Source: Anaerotignum propionicum
Lineage (GTDB): Bacteria; Bacillota; Clostridia; Lachnospirales; Anaerotignaceae
NCBI RefSeq assembly: GCF_024461735.1
Contig: NZ_JANGAD010000010.1
Coordinates: 18,085 to 82,084, forward strand
DNA length: 64,000 nt
Reading direction: 5' to 3'
The notes beneath the pieces were generated by a model, which did no database searches, had not been told where the DNA came from, and worked only from the letters and a program-made list of their open reading frames with translations. Made by a program: the position numbers and the translations under genes. Shown here one piece after another: positions 16,321 to 25,357 of the stretch; within the stretch, counting starts at the first letter, position 1, and each line of letters starts with the position of its first letter.

Positions 16321-17088
16321 ATGCTGAACCAATTTTCAAGAACCCAACTGCTCATTGGAGAAGAAGGGATCAATCGTTTAAGTCAAGCCCGAGTAGCCGT
16401 TTTCGGCATTGGTGGTGTTGGTGGATATACAGTAGAGGCTCTTGCCAGAAGCGGCGTAGGCACCTTTGATTTGGTAGATGATGATAAGGTATGCCTGACA
16501 AATCTGAATCGTCAAATTATTGCAACACGCAGCACCGTTGGGCAATATAAGGTTGATGTAGCGAAACAGAGGATATTGGATATTAACCCCGACGCGGTTG
16601 TCAATATTTATAAAACCTTTTATGGCCCTCAGACTGCAGGAGAATTTGATTTTTCAAGCTTTGATTATGTTGTGGATGCCATTGATACAGTTAGTGGAAA
16701 GATTGAGCTGGTGATGCAGGCAAATCAGGCACGGGTGCCTATCATTAGTTGTATGGGGGCGGGGAATAAAATGGATGCTTCTGCTTTTCAGGTGACTGAT
16801 ATTTATAAAACATCAGTATGTCCCTTGGCACGAGTGATGCGCCATGAGCTGAAAAAGCGCAGGGTTAAAAAGCTGAAAGTAGTGTACTCAAAGGAATTGC
16901 CCATTACCCCTATAGAGGATATGGCAATCAGCTGTCGCACCCATTGCATTTGTCCGGCGGGTACAGCAAGAAAGTGTACCCAACGCAGGCAAGTGCCGGG
17001 AAGTAATGCCTTTGTTCCTGCTGCTGCAGGGTTAATACTTGCCGGTGAAGTGGTGAAGGACTTATCAAAATATGGAGGAGACTTATGA
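16321..17088 (+). CDS. tcdA: tRNA threonylcarbamoyladenosine dehydratase (ThiF/E1-like)
   Basis: 255 residues. ATP-binding GIGGVGGYTVEALARSG near residue 23, adenylation motif NLNRQ near 61 and a Cys-rich stretch SCRTHCICPAGTARKC near 201-217. Matches TcdA/CsdL, which cyclises t6A37 to ct6A using ATP. CsdL in E. coli is served by a cysteine desulfurase, and here the desulfurase gene overlaps by 4 bases. It is 37 bases after mnmA, with AAAGGAG in the gap. Confidence 0.9.
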   Translation: MLNQFSRTQLLIGEEGINRLSQARVAVFGIGGVGGYTVEALARSGVGTFDLVDDDKVCLTNLNRQIIATRSTVGQYKVDVAKQRILDINPDAVVNIYKTFYGPQTAGEFDFSSFDYVVDAIDTVSGKIELVMQANQARVPIISCMGAGNKMDASAFQVTDIYKTSVCPLARVMRHELKKRRVKKLKVVYSKELPITPIEDMAISCRTHCICPAGTARKCTQRRQVPGSNAFVPAAAGLILAGEVVKDLSKYGGDL

Positions 17089-18206
17089 TATATTTAGATT
17101 ATTCGGCAAATACTCCTGTTGCACCTAAGGTATTGGAACGTTTTGTACAGGTTGAACAAGAATTTATGGGGAACCCCAATTCCACCCATCAAATAGGTAG
17201 AGCCGCCCAAGAGGAAATGGCAAAGGTTACGGAGAGCATAGCCCAGTTATTAAAGGTGAATCCTGCGGAAATCATTTATACCTCTGGTGCCAGCGAAGCA
17301 AATAATTTGGCAATCAAAGGCATTGCACGTTCATCTCGTCATATTGGTAAGCATATAATTTCCACGCCCCTGGAACATTCTTCGGTAAGTGGTTGTCTCA
17401 CTGCCTTGCAGGAGCAGGGATATGAAATAGATTTGCTTGGGCTTGAAAAGGATGGTACTGTCAATTTAAAGGAACTGGAAGAATTATTAAGAAAAGATAC
17501 TATTTTGGTGGCAATCTGCGGTGTAGACAGCGAGTTGGGCTGTGTTCAACCCATACCCCAAATTATAGAATTACTAAAAGCGTATCCCAATTGCCGCCTT
17601 CATGTGGATGCAACACAATCCATAGGAAAGACGGAGGTTTCCTTTCAAGGTATTGATACTATGAGCTTTACAGGGCATAAATTTTACGGCTTAAATGGCT
17701 GTGGAGTGTTGCTGAAACGGAAGAATCTTGTGATTGAGCCTTTGATTCATGGCGGAGCAAGCACTACTATTTATCGAAGTGGTACTCCTACTTTGGCCCT
17801 TGCTGCCGCAACGGAGACAGCCCTTAGACTATCTTTAGAGGAACAAAATAATCAATATAAAGTGGTGGAAGGACTGAATGAGAAGTTGCGCAAGGCTTTA
17901 ATGGCTTATCCTGTTGTTCGAATAAATAGCCCTGGAAATGCAGTTCCGCATATTTTAAATTTGAGCGTGTACGGTGTAAAGGGAACTGTTTTTCAGAGAG
18001 TGTTGGATGAAAAGGGCATTTGTGTATCGGTGAAATCTGCTTGTTCTGCTGATGGACAGCCTTCCCGACCAGTATTTGCGGTGAGTCAGGACAGAAAAAA
18101 TGCTTTATCCTCTTGGAGAATTAGCTTGAGTCATTTAACCACTCAAGGAGAGATACAAGAATTTTTAAAAATATTTGATGAATGCTACAAAGAGCTTGTG
18201 AAATAA
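17085..18206 (+). CDS. Cysteine desulfurase (NifS/IscS family)
   Basis: 373 residues, class V aminotransferase fold. MIYLDYSANTP start, EHSS motif near 105, PLP lysine in SFTGHKFYG near residue 201 and the catalytic Cys in SACSADGQPS near 320. It takes sulfur from cysteine as an enzyme persulfide. ATG 17085 overlaps the tcdA stop. The operon mnmA-tcdA-desulfurase suggests delivery to tRNA modification rather than general Fe-S assembly; no iscU gene is seen here. Confidence 0.9.
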   Translation: MIYLDYSANTPVAPKVLERFVQVEQEFMGNPNSTHQIGRAAQEEMAKVTESIAQLLKVNPAEIIYTSGASEANNLAIKGIARSSRHIGKHIISTPLEHSSVSGCLTALQEQGYEIDLLGLEKDGTVNLKELEELLRKDTILVAICGVDSELGCVQPIPQIIELLKAYPNCRLHVDATQSIGKTEVSFQGIDTMSFTGHKFYGLNGCGVLLKRKNLVIEPLIHGGASTTIYRSGTPTLALAAATETALRLSLEEQNNQYKVVEGLNEKLRKALMAYPVVRINSPGNAVPHILNLSVYGVKGTVFQRVLDEKGICVSVKSACSADGQPSRPVFAVSQDRKNALSSWRISLSHLTTQGEIQEFLKIFDECYKELVK

Positions 18207-18508
18207 ATTCAATGAGTTTGAAAGGAAATATTTTTAAGTTCTGAAAATTTGGGAAAACGTAAGAAATAGATAAATTGGGTATAAGCTTTCAGACTGAAGA
18301 CAAACCTTGGGCGTTGCCCAAACCCACTTGCTTGTTGAAAAAAGCAAGACTAAGAACTTTTGTTAAAATCGCATATTCATGAGGTTTTAGATGGGTCAAT
18401 GGGTGAAACCTTTGTAGGTGTATGAGGACAAAACTCTCGTGATTTTTACTTTGTCTACAACCTGAAGCTTTATTTAGATTTAATATAATTGGAATAGGGG
18501 AATATAGG
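18207..18508 (+). other. Spacer with several inverted repeats, no gene seen
   Basis: TTGGGC/GCCCAA (18307-18321) and CTTGCTT/AAAAGCAAG (18329-18350) form two adjacent hairpins, and GACAAA pairs with TTTGTC further down. The text resembles decayed repeat or structured leader sequence for the next gene. No T tract and no coding frame are evident. Confidence 0.35.
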
Positions 18509-19360
18509 ATGGGAAGGGAATTAAAACCGCATCAAATGATAGAACGCAGCATCGTAAAAAAATATCGAAAAGAAATATGGAATCCTTTTATTAAGGCAGT
18601 AAAGCAGTATGAATTGATTCAATCGGGAGACAAAATTGCTGTTTGTATTTCCGGTGGGAAGGATTCTATGCTGATGGCTAAGCTTTTGCAAGAGCTCCAG
18701 CGCCATAGTGAGGTACCTTTTGAATTAATTTTTTTGGTAATGGATCCGGGATATAATGAAATAAATAGACAAAAAATTGAAAGCAATGCCGCGCTCCTTC
18801 ATATCCCTATTACAGTTTTTGAAACAAATATTTTTGAGATTGCCAATAATACAGAGGAATCTCCCTGTTATTTGTGTGCACGTATGCGCAGAGGGCACCT
18901 ATATAATAAAGCAAAGATTTTGGGGTGTAACAAGATTGCTTTGGGACATCATTTTAATGATGTGATTGAAACTACGGTAATGGGGATGTTTTATGGGTCT
19001 CAGCTACAAGCGATGCTACCCAAACTTCACAGTAAAAACTTTGAGGGTATGGAGCTGATTCGTCCAATGTACTGCATTGGTGAAGAGAGTATTTTAAGCT
19101 GGAAACGATATAATGATTTGGAATTTATTCAATGTGCCTGCCGTTTTACTGAAAATTGTACTATGTGTGATAATGGCGGCGGAGGCTCCAAGCGAGAAGA
19201 GGTGAAAATTCTTCTCCGCAGACTGAAACGGGATAATCCAAACATTGAAAAAAGTATTTTTAACAGCATTCACTCCGTCTCCTTAGATACTATGGTGGGC
19301 TATAAGGCAAAAGGTGTTTATCATTCATTTTTAGACAACTATGAGTCTGAGGAAATATAA
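18509..19360 (+). CDS. TtcA-like PP-loop tRNA thiolation protein
   Basis: 283 residues. PP-loop SGGKDS near residue 49, CxxC in SPCYLCARMRRG near 118-124 and late cysteines (CACRFTENCTMC) near 209-220. These are the traits of the TtcA/TtuA family, which hold an Fe-S cluster and thiolate tRNA (C32 in TtcA). The length fits TtcA. Together with mnmA and the desulfurase upstream it completes a local tRNA-sulfur set. The exact nucleotide modified is not certain. Confidence 0.8.
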   Translation: MGRELKPHQMIERSIVKKYRKEIWNPFIKAVKQYELIQSGDKIAVCISGGKDSMLMAKLLQELQRHSEVPFELIFLVMDPGYNEINRQKIESNAALLHIPITVFETNIFEIANNTEESPCYLCARMRRGHLYNKAKILGCNKIALGHHFNDVIETTVMGMFYGSQLQAMLPKLHSKNFEGMELIRPMYCIGEESILSWKRYNDLEFIQCACRFTENCTMCDNGGGGSKREEVKILLRRLKRDNPNIEKSIFNSIHSVSLDTMVGYKAKGVYHSFLDNYESEEI

Positions 19361-19420
19361 AAGACTCGCATAATAGATTTTGCAATAAAAAAGTGATGTT
19401 AATAATGCAATAACTTCTAG

Positions 19421-19458
19421 AACGAAGTGCTCAATAAATATGGGTACTTCGTTTTTTT
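19421..19458 (+). terminator. Intrinsic terminator after the TtcA-like gene
   Basis: ACGAAGT (19422-19428) pairs with ACTTCGT (19446-19452), followed by seven T. Confidence 0.8.
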
Positions 19459-19723
19459 CATGATAGGCATCTAAATATTAGTTGTTTAGAAAAGTGGTTT
19501 CATTTGTAATGTTTTTCTAATTAAGAGAAATCAGAGTATTATCATGTCTCATTTGTATGAAAAGCTAAGGGATATATAGAAGAACCCTAGACTTTTGTAT
19601 ATTTTAGAACAAATGAACACCGGAGGATTCATTTTTATTTAAATATCTATAGAAAAAAGACATTATATACAAAAATGTTTTCCTGACAAGGAAAAATGTT
19701 TTTGAAAAAAAGACATCTTTTTA

Positions 19724-19752
19724 TTGACATATGCTCTCTTCCTGCGTACAAT
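19724..19752 (+). promoter_or_regulatory. hom promoter
   Basis: TTGACA (19724-19729), 17 bases, TACAAT (19747-19752), about 65 bases before the start codon. Confidence 0.75.
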
Positions 19753-19819
19753 CTTAATATCAGTCATAATTTGACAGTGCATATCAAAAGCGAAATACTT
19801 AATTTGGAGGAAGAATAGC

Positions 19820-21106
19820 ATGATACAAAATATTCGTAAGGTTGCCCTTTTAGGAATGGGAACCGTTGGCGGCGGTGTATATAAGATTATTGAAAAACAG
19901 AAGAACGAACTGGTCTATAAAATCGGAGCTGAATTAGAGATTTCAAAAGTATTGGTTCGGAACAAAGGGAAATATGCAAATCTGGTTGCACCGGAAAAGC
20001 TGACAGACCAGTGGAGGGATATCATTGAGGATGACAGTATTGAAATTGTTGTTGAGGTGATGGGCGGTATAGAACCTGCTGCCACATATATTAAGGAAGC
20101 TTTGCAAAAAGGCAAGCATGTTGTAACGGCCAATAAGGACCTGATTGCTGTGCAGGGACATGAGATGTTGGAGCTTGCCAAAACAAACCATTGTGACTTA
20201 TTGTTTGAGGCGGCTGTTGCAGGGGGGATACCAATAATAAGACCACTGAATCAGTGTTTAGCCGGTAATGAAATAACAGAGGTAATGGGAATCATCAATG
20301 GCACAACGAATTTTATTCTGACCAAAATGAGCGAAGAAGGGATGGACTTTGCAGAAGCCCTCCAATTGGCGACAGATTTAGGCTACGCAGAGGCTGACCC
20401 AACTGCAGATATTGAGGGACATGATGCAGGCAGAAAGCTTGCCATTTTGGCATCCCTTGCGTTTAATTCCCCTGTAACATTTCAGAATGTATATACAGAG
20501 GGTATTTCTAAAATTTCCGCCAAGGATATCCGTTATGCCCATGAGCTTGGTTGCGAAATTAAGCTGTTAGGGATTGCGAAGAATACAGAAGATGGCATTG
20601 AGGTAAAGGTTCATCCTACCATGATTCCTCAAAATCATCCTTTGGCGTCCGTCAATGATTCTTATAATGCGGTATTTATTCATGGTGATGCTGTGGGAGA
20701 TGCTATGTTTTACGGCCGTGGGGCGGGAGAACTGCCTACAGGAAGTGCCGTTGTTGGTGATATTTTGGATGTTGCAAGAAACATTCAGTTTCATTGTACT
20801 GGACGAATTGGCAGCAGTTGTTATAAAAATATCCCCATTAAAGATATTAAAGAAACAAAAAGCAGTTATTATGTGCGCATGAAGCTTGAAGACAGAGCCG
20901 GTACATTAGCTGCCTTGGCAGGAGTGTTTGGCAGTAATAATGTGAGCATATCCATGCTATTACAAAAAACAAAGGATGAAAAAACAGCAGATGTGGTAAT
21001 TGTTACCTATGATGTTTTAGAAAAACAATTTATGGATTCCATCATTGTCATCTCCAACATGTCAATGGTAAAAGAAATATCTTCTATTATTCGTGTTTAT
21101 CATTAA
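19820..21106 (+). CDS. hom: Homoserine dehydrogenase with ACT domain
   Basis: 428 residues. NAD(P)-binding GMGTVGGG near residue 12, catalytic domain with ITEVMGIINGTTNFIL and GYAEADPTADIEGHDAG, and a C-terminal ACT domain (from about residue 350, VRMKLEDRAGTLAALAGVF) for amino-acid feedback, normally threonine. It reduces aspartate semialdehyde to homoserine, precursor of threonine and methionine. GGAGGAAG precedes ATG 19820. It is monocistronic here; thrB and thrC are not next to it. Confidence 0.94.
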   Translation: MIQNIRKVALLGMGTVGGGVYKIIEKQKNELVYKIGAELEISKVLVRNKGKYANLVAPEKLTDQWRDIIEDDSIEIVVEVMGGIEPAATYIKEALQKGKHVVTANKDLIAVQGHEMLELAKTNHCDLLFEAAVAGGIPIIRPLNQCLAGNEITEVMGIINGTTNFILTKMSEEGMDFAEALQLATDLGYAEADPTADIEGHDAGRKLAILASLAFNSPVTFQNVYTEGISKISAKDIRYAHELGCEIKLLGIAKNTEDGIEVKVHPTMIPQNHPLASVNDSYNAVFIHGDAVGDAMFYGRGAGELPTGSAVVGDILDVARNIQFHCTGRIGSSCYKNIPIKDIKETKSSYYVRMKLEDRAGTLAALAGVFGSNNVSISMLLQKTKDEKTADVVIVTYDVLEKQFMDSIIVISNMSMVKEISSIIRVYH

Positions 21107-21215
21107 GATTTGTTTATTGTGAATCCAAGGAAAACAAGAATTATGAATCGTTTTTAAATATAGGATTTGGTCAGTTTTGGGACTGGCATTTCTTATTATT
21201 TTATAATCATATAGA

Positions 21216-21258
21216 AAGAATGGAGAGTCGAAGTCAGTCGAACTCTGCCATTCTTTTT
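21216..21258 (+). terminator. Terminator after hom, carrying two Spo0A-box-like sequences in its loop
   Basis: AGAATGGAGAGT (21217-21228) pairs with ACTCTGCCATTCT (21242-21254), one bulge, then T tract. GTCGAA occurs at 21227-21232 and 21237-21242, ten bases apart; 0A boxes are TGTCGAA-like. Confidence 0.7.
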
Positions 21259-21277
21259 TTTGGCATTTTCAGTAAAT

Positions 21278-21310
21278 ATGACAGACTTCGCATTAAAACA
21301 TGCCTATAAT
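21278..21310 (+). promoter_or_regulatory. Candidate spoIIG promoter with long spacer
   Basis: ATGACA (21278-21283), 21 bases, TATAAT (21305-21310). The B. subtilis spoIIG promoter is known for an overlong 22-base spacer and activation by Spo0A bound upstream. The paired GTCGAA motifs would lie about 75-90 bases before the start site. Confidence 0.5.
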
Positions 21311-21329
21311 TTGTTTCAGGAGGGAAGGA

Positions 21330-22184
21330 ATGGAGGCTTCAGTTTATATTGATGTGGTGTTTTTTTGGGAATGGATTATGGACTTATTTCTGCTTTATGC
21401 GGCAGGGCGGATTAGCGGTTTTCGAGCCAAGAAATGGCGGCTCTTTGTAGGTGCATTGTTGTCTGCTTTATGTCATTGTTTGCTGTTGGTATTCTTGTTT
21501 CCGAATAATGGCGGCATTTTTTTATCTTTTGCATTACTAATCCTTGGACTTGGGGTGGCATATTTTCCGAAAAGCCCAAAAAATTTTATCAGGCTTTTTT
21601 TAACGGCTCTATTTGCATCCTTTTTGCTGGGGGGCGGTTTGAATGTGCTTTTTACAGTTACCCAAGCGCAAAGGGCATTGGGAAGCGGATTGATTCTACG
21701 GCAAAGGTTTTTTCCCTGGCAATATTTAATATGGGGAATTGCAGTGAGTTACATATTATTAAAAATCGGCGGCAATTGGATAGAAAATCATATCCGAAGG
21801 CGAAGAGATTTTTGCACAGTGTATATACGTAAAAATAGCAAATGGGTAGAAGGTCGTGTACTCATTGATACGGGAAACGGGCTGAAAAAAAATGGCAAAG
21901 GAGTCATTGTAATGGAATTAAGTACCGTTCTTCCATTATTTTCTGCAGAAGAGGGCGAAAAGCTAATTTGTGGTGAGCGAGAGAATCTTGAACCAATGCA
22001 TTACACCAGTTTAGGAAATCCTGAAGGAGCATTGTGGGGCTTTCTTGCAGATGAATGCAAAATTTGTTTTGGTGAAAAAACAATAAGTTATCACGAGCTG
22101 TATATAGGAATTTCCTTTGATTTTTTTAAAGGGGGGTATGAAGGCTTGATTCCCCCTTGCTTGCTGGAGGAGGACGATTTATGA
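21330..22184 (+). CDS. spoIIGA: Sporulation sigma-E processing protease
   Basis: 284 residues. Five hydrophobic segments in the first 150 residues are followed by an aspartic-protease-like domain with DTGN near residue 180, the catalytic Asp motif of SpoIIGA. It removes the pro-sequence of SigE in the mother cell after a signal from the forespore. ATG 21330 follows CAGGAGGGA. Its stop overlaps the sigE start (ATGA), so pro-sigma and protease are made together. Confidence 0.9.
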   Translation: MEASVYIDVVFFWEWIMDLFLLYAAGRISGFRAKKWRLFVGALLSALCHCLLLVFLFPNNGGIFLSFALLILGLGVAYFPKSPKNFIRLFLTALFASFLLGGGLNVLFTVTQAQRALGSGLILRQRFFPWQYLIWGIAVSYILLKIGGNWIENHIRRRRDFCTVYIRKNSKWVEGRVLIDTGNGLKKNGKGVIVMELSTVLPLFSAEEGEKLICGERENLEPMHYTSLGNPEGALWGFLADECKICFGEKTISYHELYIGISFDFFKGGYEGLIPPCLLEEDDL

Positions 22185-22915
22185 GGCAATGGAAGTATTT
22201 CCTGTTTTTAGTGAAGTATCACGCAGGGTTGATGCTGCGCAAATTACGCAGAAAAGGGCAAGAGGTATTTTACATAGGGGGAAGTGACGTTTTTCCGCCT
22301 CCCCTTAAGCCGGATGAGGAAGCAATTTTATTGGATCAGCTTGGCGGTGAGGATGAGGTAAGGGTAAAATCGGTATTGATTGAGCGAAATTTACGCTTGG
22401 TTGTTTATATCGCAAGAAAGTTTGAAAATACAGGCGTAAATGTAGAGGACTTAATATCTATTGGTACCATTGGGTTGATAAAAGCTATCAATACATTTAA
22501 TCCTGAGAAGAAAATAAAATTAGCTACCTATGCATCCAGATGCATTGAAAATGAAATATTAATGTATTTGAGGCGAAACAGTAAAACCAAATCTGAGGTT
22601 TCCATAGACGAACCTTTGAATGTTGACTGGGAAGGAAACGAATTGCTCCTTTCTGACATTCTTGGGACAGAAGGAGACGTCATTTACAAAAACATTGAGG
22701 AAGAAGTAGACAGGGAGCTATTAAATAATGCAATGGATAAACTTTCTTGCAGAGAGAGAAAAATTGTGGAAATGCGGTTTGGCATTCTACCTGAAACAAC
22801 AGAAAAAACCCAAAAGGAGGTGGCGGACATTCTTGGGATTTCTCAATCGTATATTTCAAGATTGGAAAAGAAAATCATCGGCAGATTAAAAAAAGAGATT
22901 AATAAAATGATGTGA
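22181..22915 (+). CDS. sigE: RNA polymerase sporulation sigma factor SigE (pro-form)
   Basis: 244 residues. An N-terminal pro-region with hydrophobic segment and basic residues comes first (about residues 1-30). Region 2 follows ([30 protein letters not shown] by position 66-95) and then region 4 with a helix-turn-helix ([22 protein letters not shown]). It directs early mother-cell sporulation genes. GGAGGAGGA lies inside the spoIIGA end. In many Bacillota sigG is the next gene; here it is absent and a terminator follows. Confidence 0.94.
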   Translation: MRQWKYFLFLVKYHAGLMLRKLRRKGQEVFYIGGSDVFPPPLKPDEEAILLDQLGGEDEVRVKSVLIERNLRLVVYIARKFENTGVNVEDLISIGTIGLIKAINTFNPEKKIKLATYASRCIENEILMYLRRNSKTKSEVSIDEPLNVDWEGNELLLSDILGTEGDVIYKNIEEEVDRELLNNAMDKLSCRERKIVEMRFGILPETTEKTQKEVADILGISQSYISRLEKKIIGRLKKEINKMM

Positions 22916-22963
22916 GGTTATTTTATTGTGTAAAAAAATTAAGCTGCAAATATCCTTACGGAA

Positions 22964-23008
22964 AAAATAAGACACTCTTCATGAAAAAAGGGTGTCTTAT
23001 TTTTTTTG
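22964..23008 (+). terminator. Intrinsic terminator after sigE
   Basis: AAAATAAGACAC (22964-22975) pairs perfectly with GTGTCTTATTTT (22992-23003), then T tract. Confidence 0.9.
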
Positions 23009-23245
23009 CGTCCATAAAAAAGGAAAATGAAATTACGTATAAGCTCAATAGAGTATTTCGGCTTACTTACACGTTTTCTCTTCCCACTTTAAGAAATTAT
23101 AAAAGGAATTGCAGATACAACCATGATTTTTACTCAATTTGTCACCTAGCATGTCAGACCTACATATTATGTTGTAGAGCTTGCAGTACCTTTAAACAAA
23201 CAATGAAAAGATAAAGAGAGGTGAAACGGGTACTGTATTTTTAGC

Positions 23246-23482
23246 TTGCGGAAGGAAATCTTTGGGAAGGTCACCAATGCCCATGGATTATATTTTCGGA
23301 GTTATGATTTTTCTATAGAATTTTCTTTCACAAAGAAATCTATTACGGTAACTGTTTCGAAAATGGCAAGCTATCCAGTGCATTTAGGAGTAAAAAATAG
23401 GTATTTAAAAAAGCTTTGTGCTGGAAATCTAACAAATGAAAAGTTTGAGAAAAACAGTATAGAAGTAGCTGAGTTTTTATAA
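23246..23482 (+). CDS. Doubtful small hypothetical protein
   Basis: A 78-codon frame from TTG 23246 with no good ribosome site. The translation has alternating polar and hydrophobic residues (SIEFSFTKKSITVTVSK), which reads more like protein than the other frames nearby. I recognise no family. It may be a remnant of a longer gene or noise. Confidence 0.22.
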   Translation: MRKEIFGKVTNAHGLYFRSYDFSIEFSFTKKSITVTVSKMASYPVHLGVKNRYLKKLCAGNLTNEKFEKNSIEVAEFL

Positions 23483-23782
23483 CATGAAGCTTTTCTATGT
23501 CAATGCAATTCGAAGAATACAATTTAATAATGAGATGAAAAAGTCCAAGCTACCAATTCTCTTATTCAAAAAACAATAACATAAAATCATTCATAAACGT
23601 GTTCAGGGGTCTTTATTAAAACAAGGGCGATAAATTCAAATAATCAAAATGGGATTTTTTAAATGAGGTCGTTTAATAGTTAGGCATACTTTTTCATTTG
23701 CAACAAAATAATTTGCAAGGGCTTGAAAGCAAGAGGTTTTTGATATTAAGTCACTTATTAATTTATTAAAGGAGGAAAAGAA

Positions 23783-25264
23783 ATGAGTTATGATTACAAC
23801 AATAATTATGATATGAATGATTTACGCGGTATTAACTTCGACAACGATTGCGACAACGATTGCAGAGGGAATTCCAATAGCAATTGTTGCTGTCGTGGAC
23901 CACGAGGCCCTCGTGGCCCTGAAGGTCCTCGTGGCCCTCGTGGTCCTCAGGGTCCTCAAGGTCCTCAAGGCCCACAAGGTCCAACTGGTGCAACTGGCGC
24001 AACTGGTGCAACAGGTCCCCAGGGTCCTGCCGGTGATATTGGTCCCGTAGGCCCTCAGGGCGCAGCAGGCCCCGCAGGCGCACAGGGTCCCGCAGGTCCC
24101 GCAGGTGCACAAGGCCCCGCAGGAGCAACAGGCCCCGCAGGTCCTCAGGGTGAAGTAGGAGCAACAGGAGCAACCGGAGCAACAGGTGCAACAGGAGCAA
24201 CAGGAGCGACAGGTGCAACAGGTCCCGCAGGCCCTCAGGGTGAGCAAGGTCCCGCAGGTGCAACCGGAGCAACCGGAGCAACAGGTGCACAAGGTCCCGC
24301 AGGCGCAACAGGCCCCGCAGGCCCTCAGGGTGAAGCTGGTCCTGCAGGCGATACAGGAGCAACAGGCGCAACAGGTGCACAGGGTCCCGCAGGCGCAACA
24401 GGTCCCGCAGGTCCTCAGGGCGAACAAGGCCCCGCAGGAGCAACAGGAGCAACAGGAGCAACAGGCGCAACAGGTGCAACAGGCCCCGCAGGCGCAACAG
24501 GTCCCGCAGGCCCACAGGGTGAACAAGGCCCCGCAGGCGCAACAGGAGCAACAGGCGCAACAGGCGCAACAGGTCCTGCAGGTGCAGCAGGTGCAGCAGG
24601 TCCCGCAGGTCCCCAGGGTGAAGCAGGCCCCGCAGGCCCACAGGGCGAACCAGGTCCCGCAGGCGCACAGGGTCCCGCAGGTGTAGCAGGCCCCGCAGGT
24701 CCCCAGGGTGAAGCAGGCCCCGCAGGTCCACAGGGTCCCGCAGGTCCGGCAGGCGCAGGCGCAATTATTCCATTTGCATCAGGAACACCGGCTGCTTTGA
24801 CCACAGTACTCGGCGGAGTGCTTAATACTTCCAGCGCAATTGGTTTTGGCATTAATGCGCCTGGTATTACAGCTGGCGCCGGAACAATTGACTTAACTGG
24901 CTTAACAAACTTAGCATTCTCTGTACCAAGAGAGGGCACCATCACATCTTTGGCAGCATACTTCAGTATCAGTACAGCACTTACACTGGTTGGCTCTACT
25001 GTAACAGTTACTGCTCAGCTTTACGCATCGGCTACACCGGATGATACCTTTGTTGAGGTTCCTGGTGCAACAGTTACACTTGCTCCTGCATTAACAGGAA
25101 TCGTTGCTATTGGTACTGTTCTCAGTGGTGTTACAACTGGTTTAAGCATTCCTGTAACAGCAGGAACTAGATTACTTCTGGTATTCTCTGCTGATGTAAC
25201 GGCAGGTATTGATATTGCAACTGCTATTGCTGGTTATGCTAGTGCTGGTCTTGGTATCTCTTAA
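23783..25264 (+). CDS. Collagen-like exosporium/spore-surface protein (BclA-type) 1
   Basis: 493 residues in three parts: an Asn/Asp/Cys-rich head (residues 1-38, with NCCCRG), an uninterrupted Gly-X-Y collagen region of about 295 residues made of GPAGPQG and GATGATG units, and a globular C-terminal part of about 160 residues rich in Ala, Thr and Val (GIIPFASG-like start, then [19 protein letters not shown]). Such C-domains occur in clostridial and Bacillus exosporium proteins. Thr in GAT units is often glycosylated. AAAGGAGG precedes ATG 23783. The repeat DNA is far richer in GC than its surroundings. No signal peptide is seen, as expected for assembly from the mother cell. Confidence 0.85.
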   Translation: MSYDYNNNYDMNDLRGINFDNDCDNDCRGNSNSNCCCRGPRGPRGPEGPRGPRGPQGPQGPQGPQGPTGATGATGATGPQGPAGDIGPVGPQGAAGPAGAQGPAGPAGAQGPAGATGPAGPQGEVGATGATGATGATGATGATGATGPAGPQGEQGPAGATGATGATGAQGPAGATGPAGPQGEAGPAGDTGATGATGAQGPAGATGPAGPQGEQGPAGATGATGATGATGATGPAGATGPAGPQGEQGPAGATGATGATGATGPAGAAGAAGPAGPQGEAGPAGPQGEPGPAGAQGPAGVAGPAGPQGEAGPAGPQGPAGPAGAGAIIPFASGTPAALTTVLGGVLNTSSAIGFGINAPGITAGAGTIDLTGLTNLAFSVPREGTITSLAAYFSISTALTLVGSTVTVTAQLYASATPDDTFVEVPGATVTLAPALTGIVAIGTVLSGVTTGLSIPVTAGTRLLLVFSADVTAGIDIATAIAGYASAGLGIS

Positions 25265-25357
25265 TACAAACTTCAGTAACTTTGCTTATTCTTATTGAGA
25301 AAAAGGTTTTAAAAAAGTATCGGCTGAAATTTAAAATTATGAAAAGGAGGAAAATAA

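Larger units (their letters stand above)
19361..19819 (+). other. Spacer between ttcA-like gene and hom
   Basis: Contains a terminator (19421-19458) and the hom promoter (19724-19752). The 265 bases between are AT-rich and I see no ORF or known riboswitch core in them. Confidence 0.6.
22916..23782 (+). other. Long spacer between sigE and the collagen-like genes
   Basis: Holds the sigE terminator, one doubtful small ORF (23246-23482) and about 300 AT-rich bases before the first collagen-like gene. No sigma-K or sigma-A promoter could be fixed with confidence. Confidence 0.5.

Noticed and set aside
22912..23214. 100-codon frame after sigE with Cys-rich end
   Set aside because: It contains the perfect sigE terminator and has no ribosome site at its start.
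23822..24764. Long open frames on the minus strand opposite the first collagen-like gene, very rich in Cys/Thr or Leu/Arg
   Set aside because: They are the mirror of Gly-Pro-Ala codon repeats, have no ribosome site and no family resemblance. The same holds for those opposite 25358-26674.
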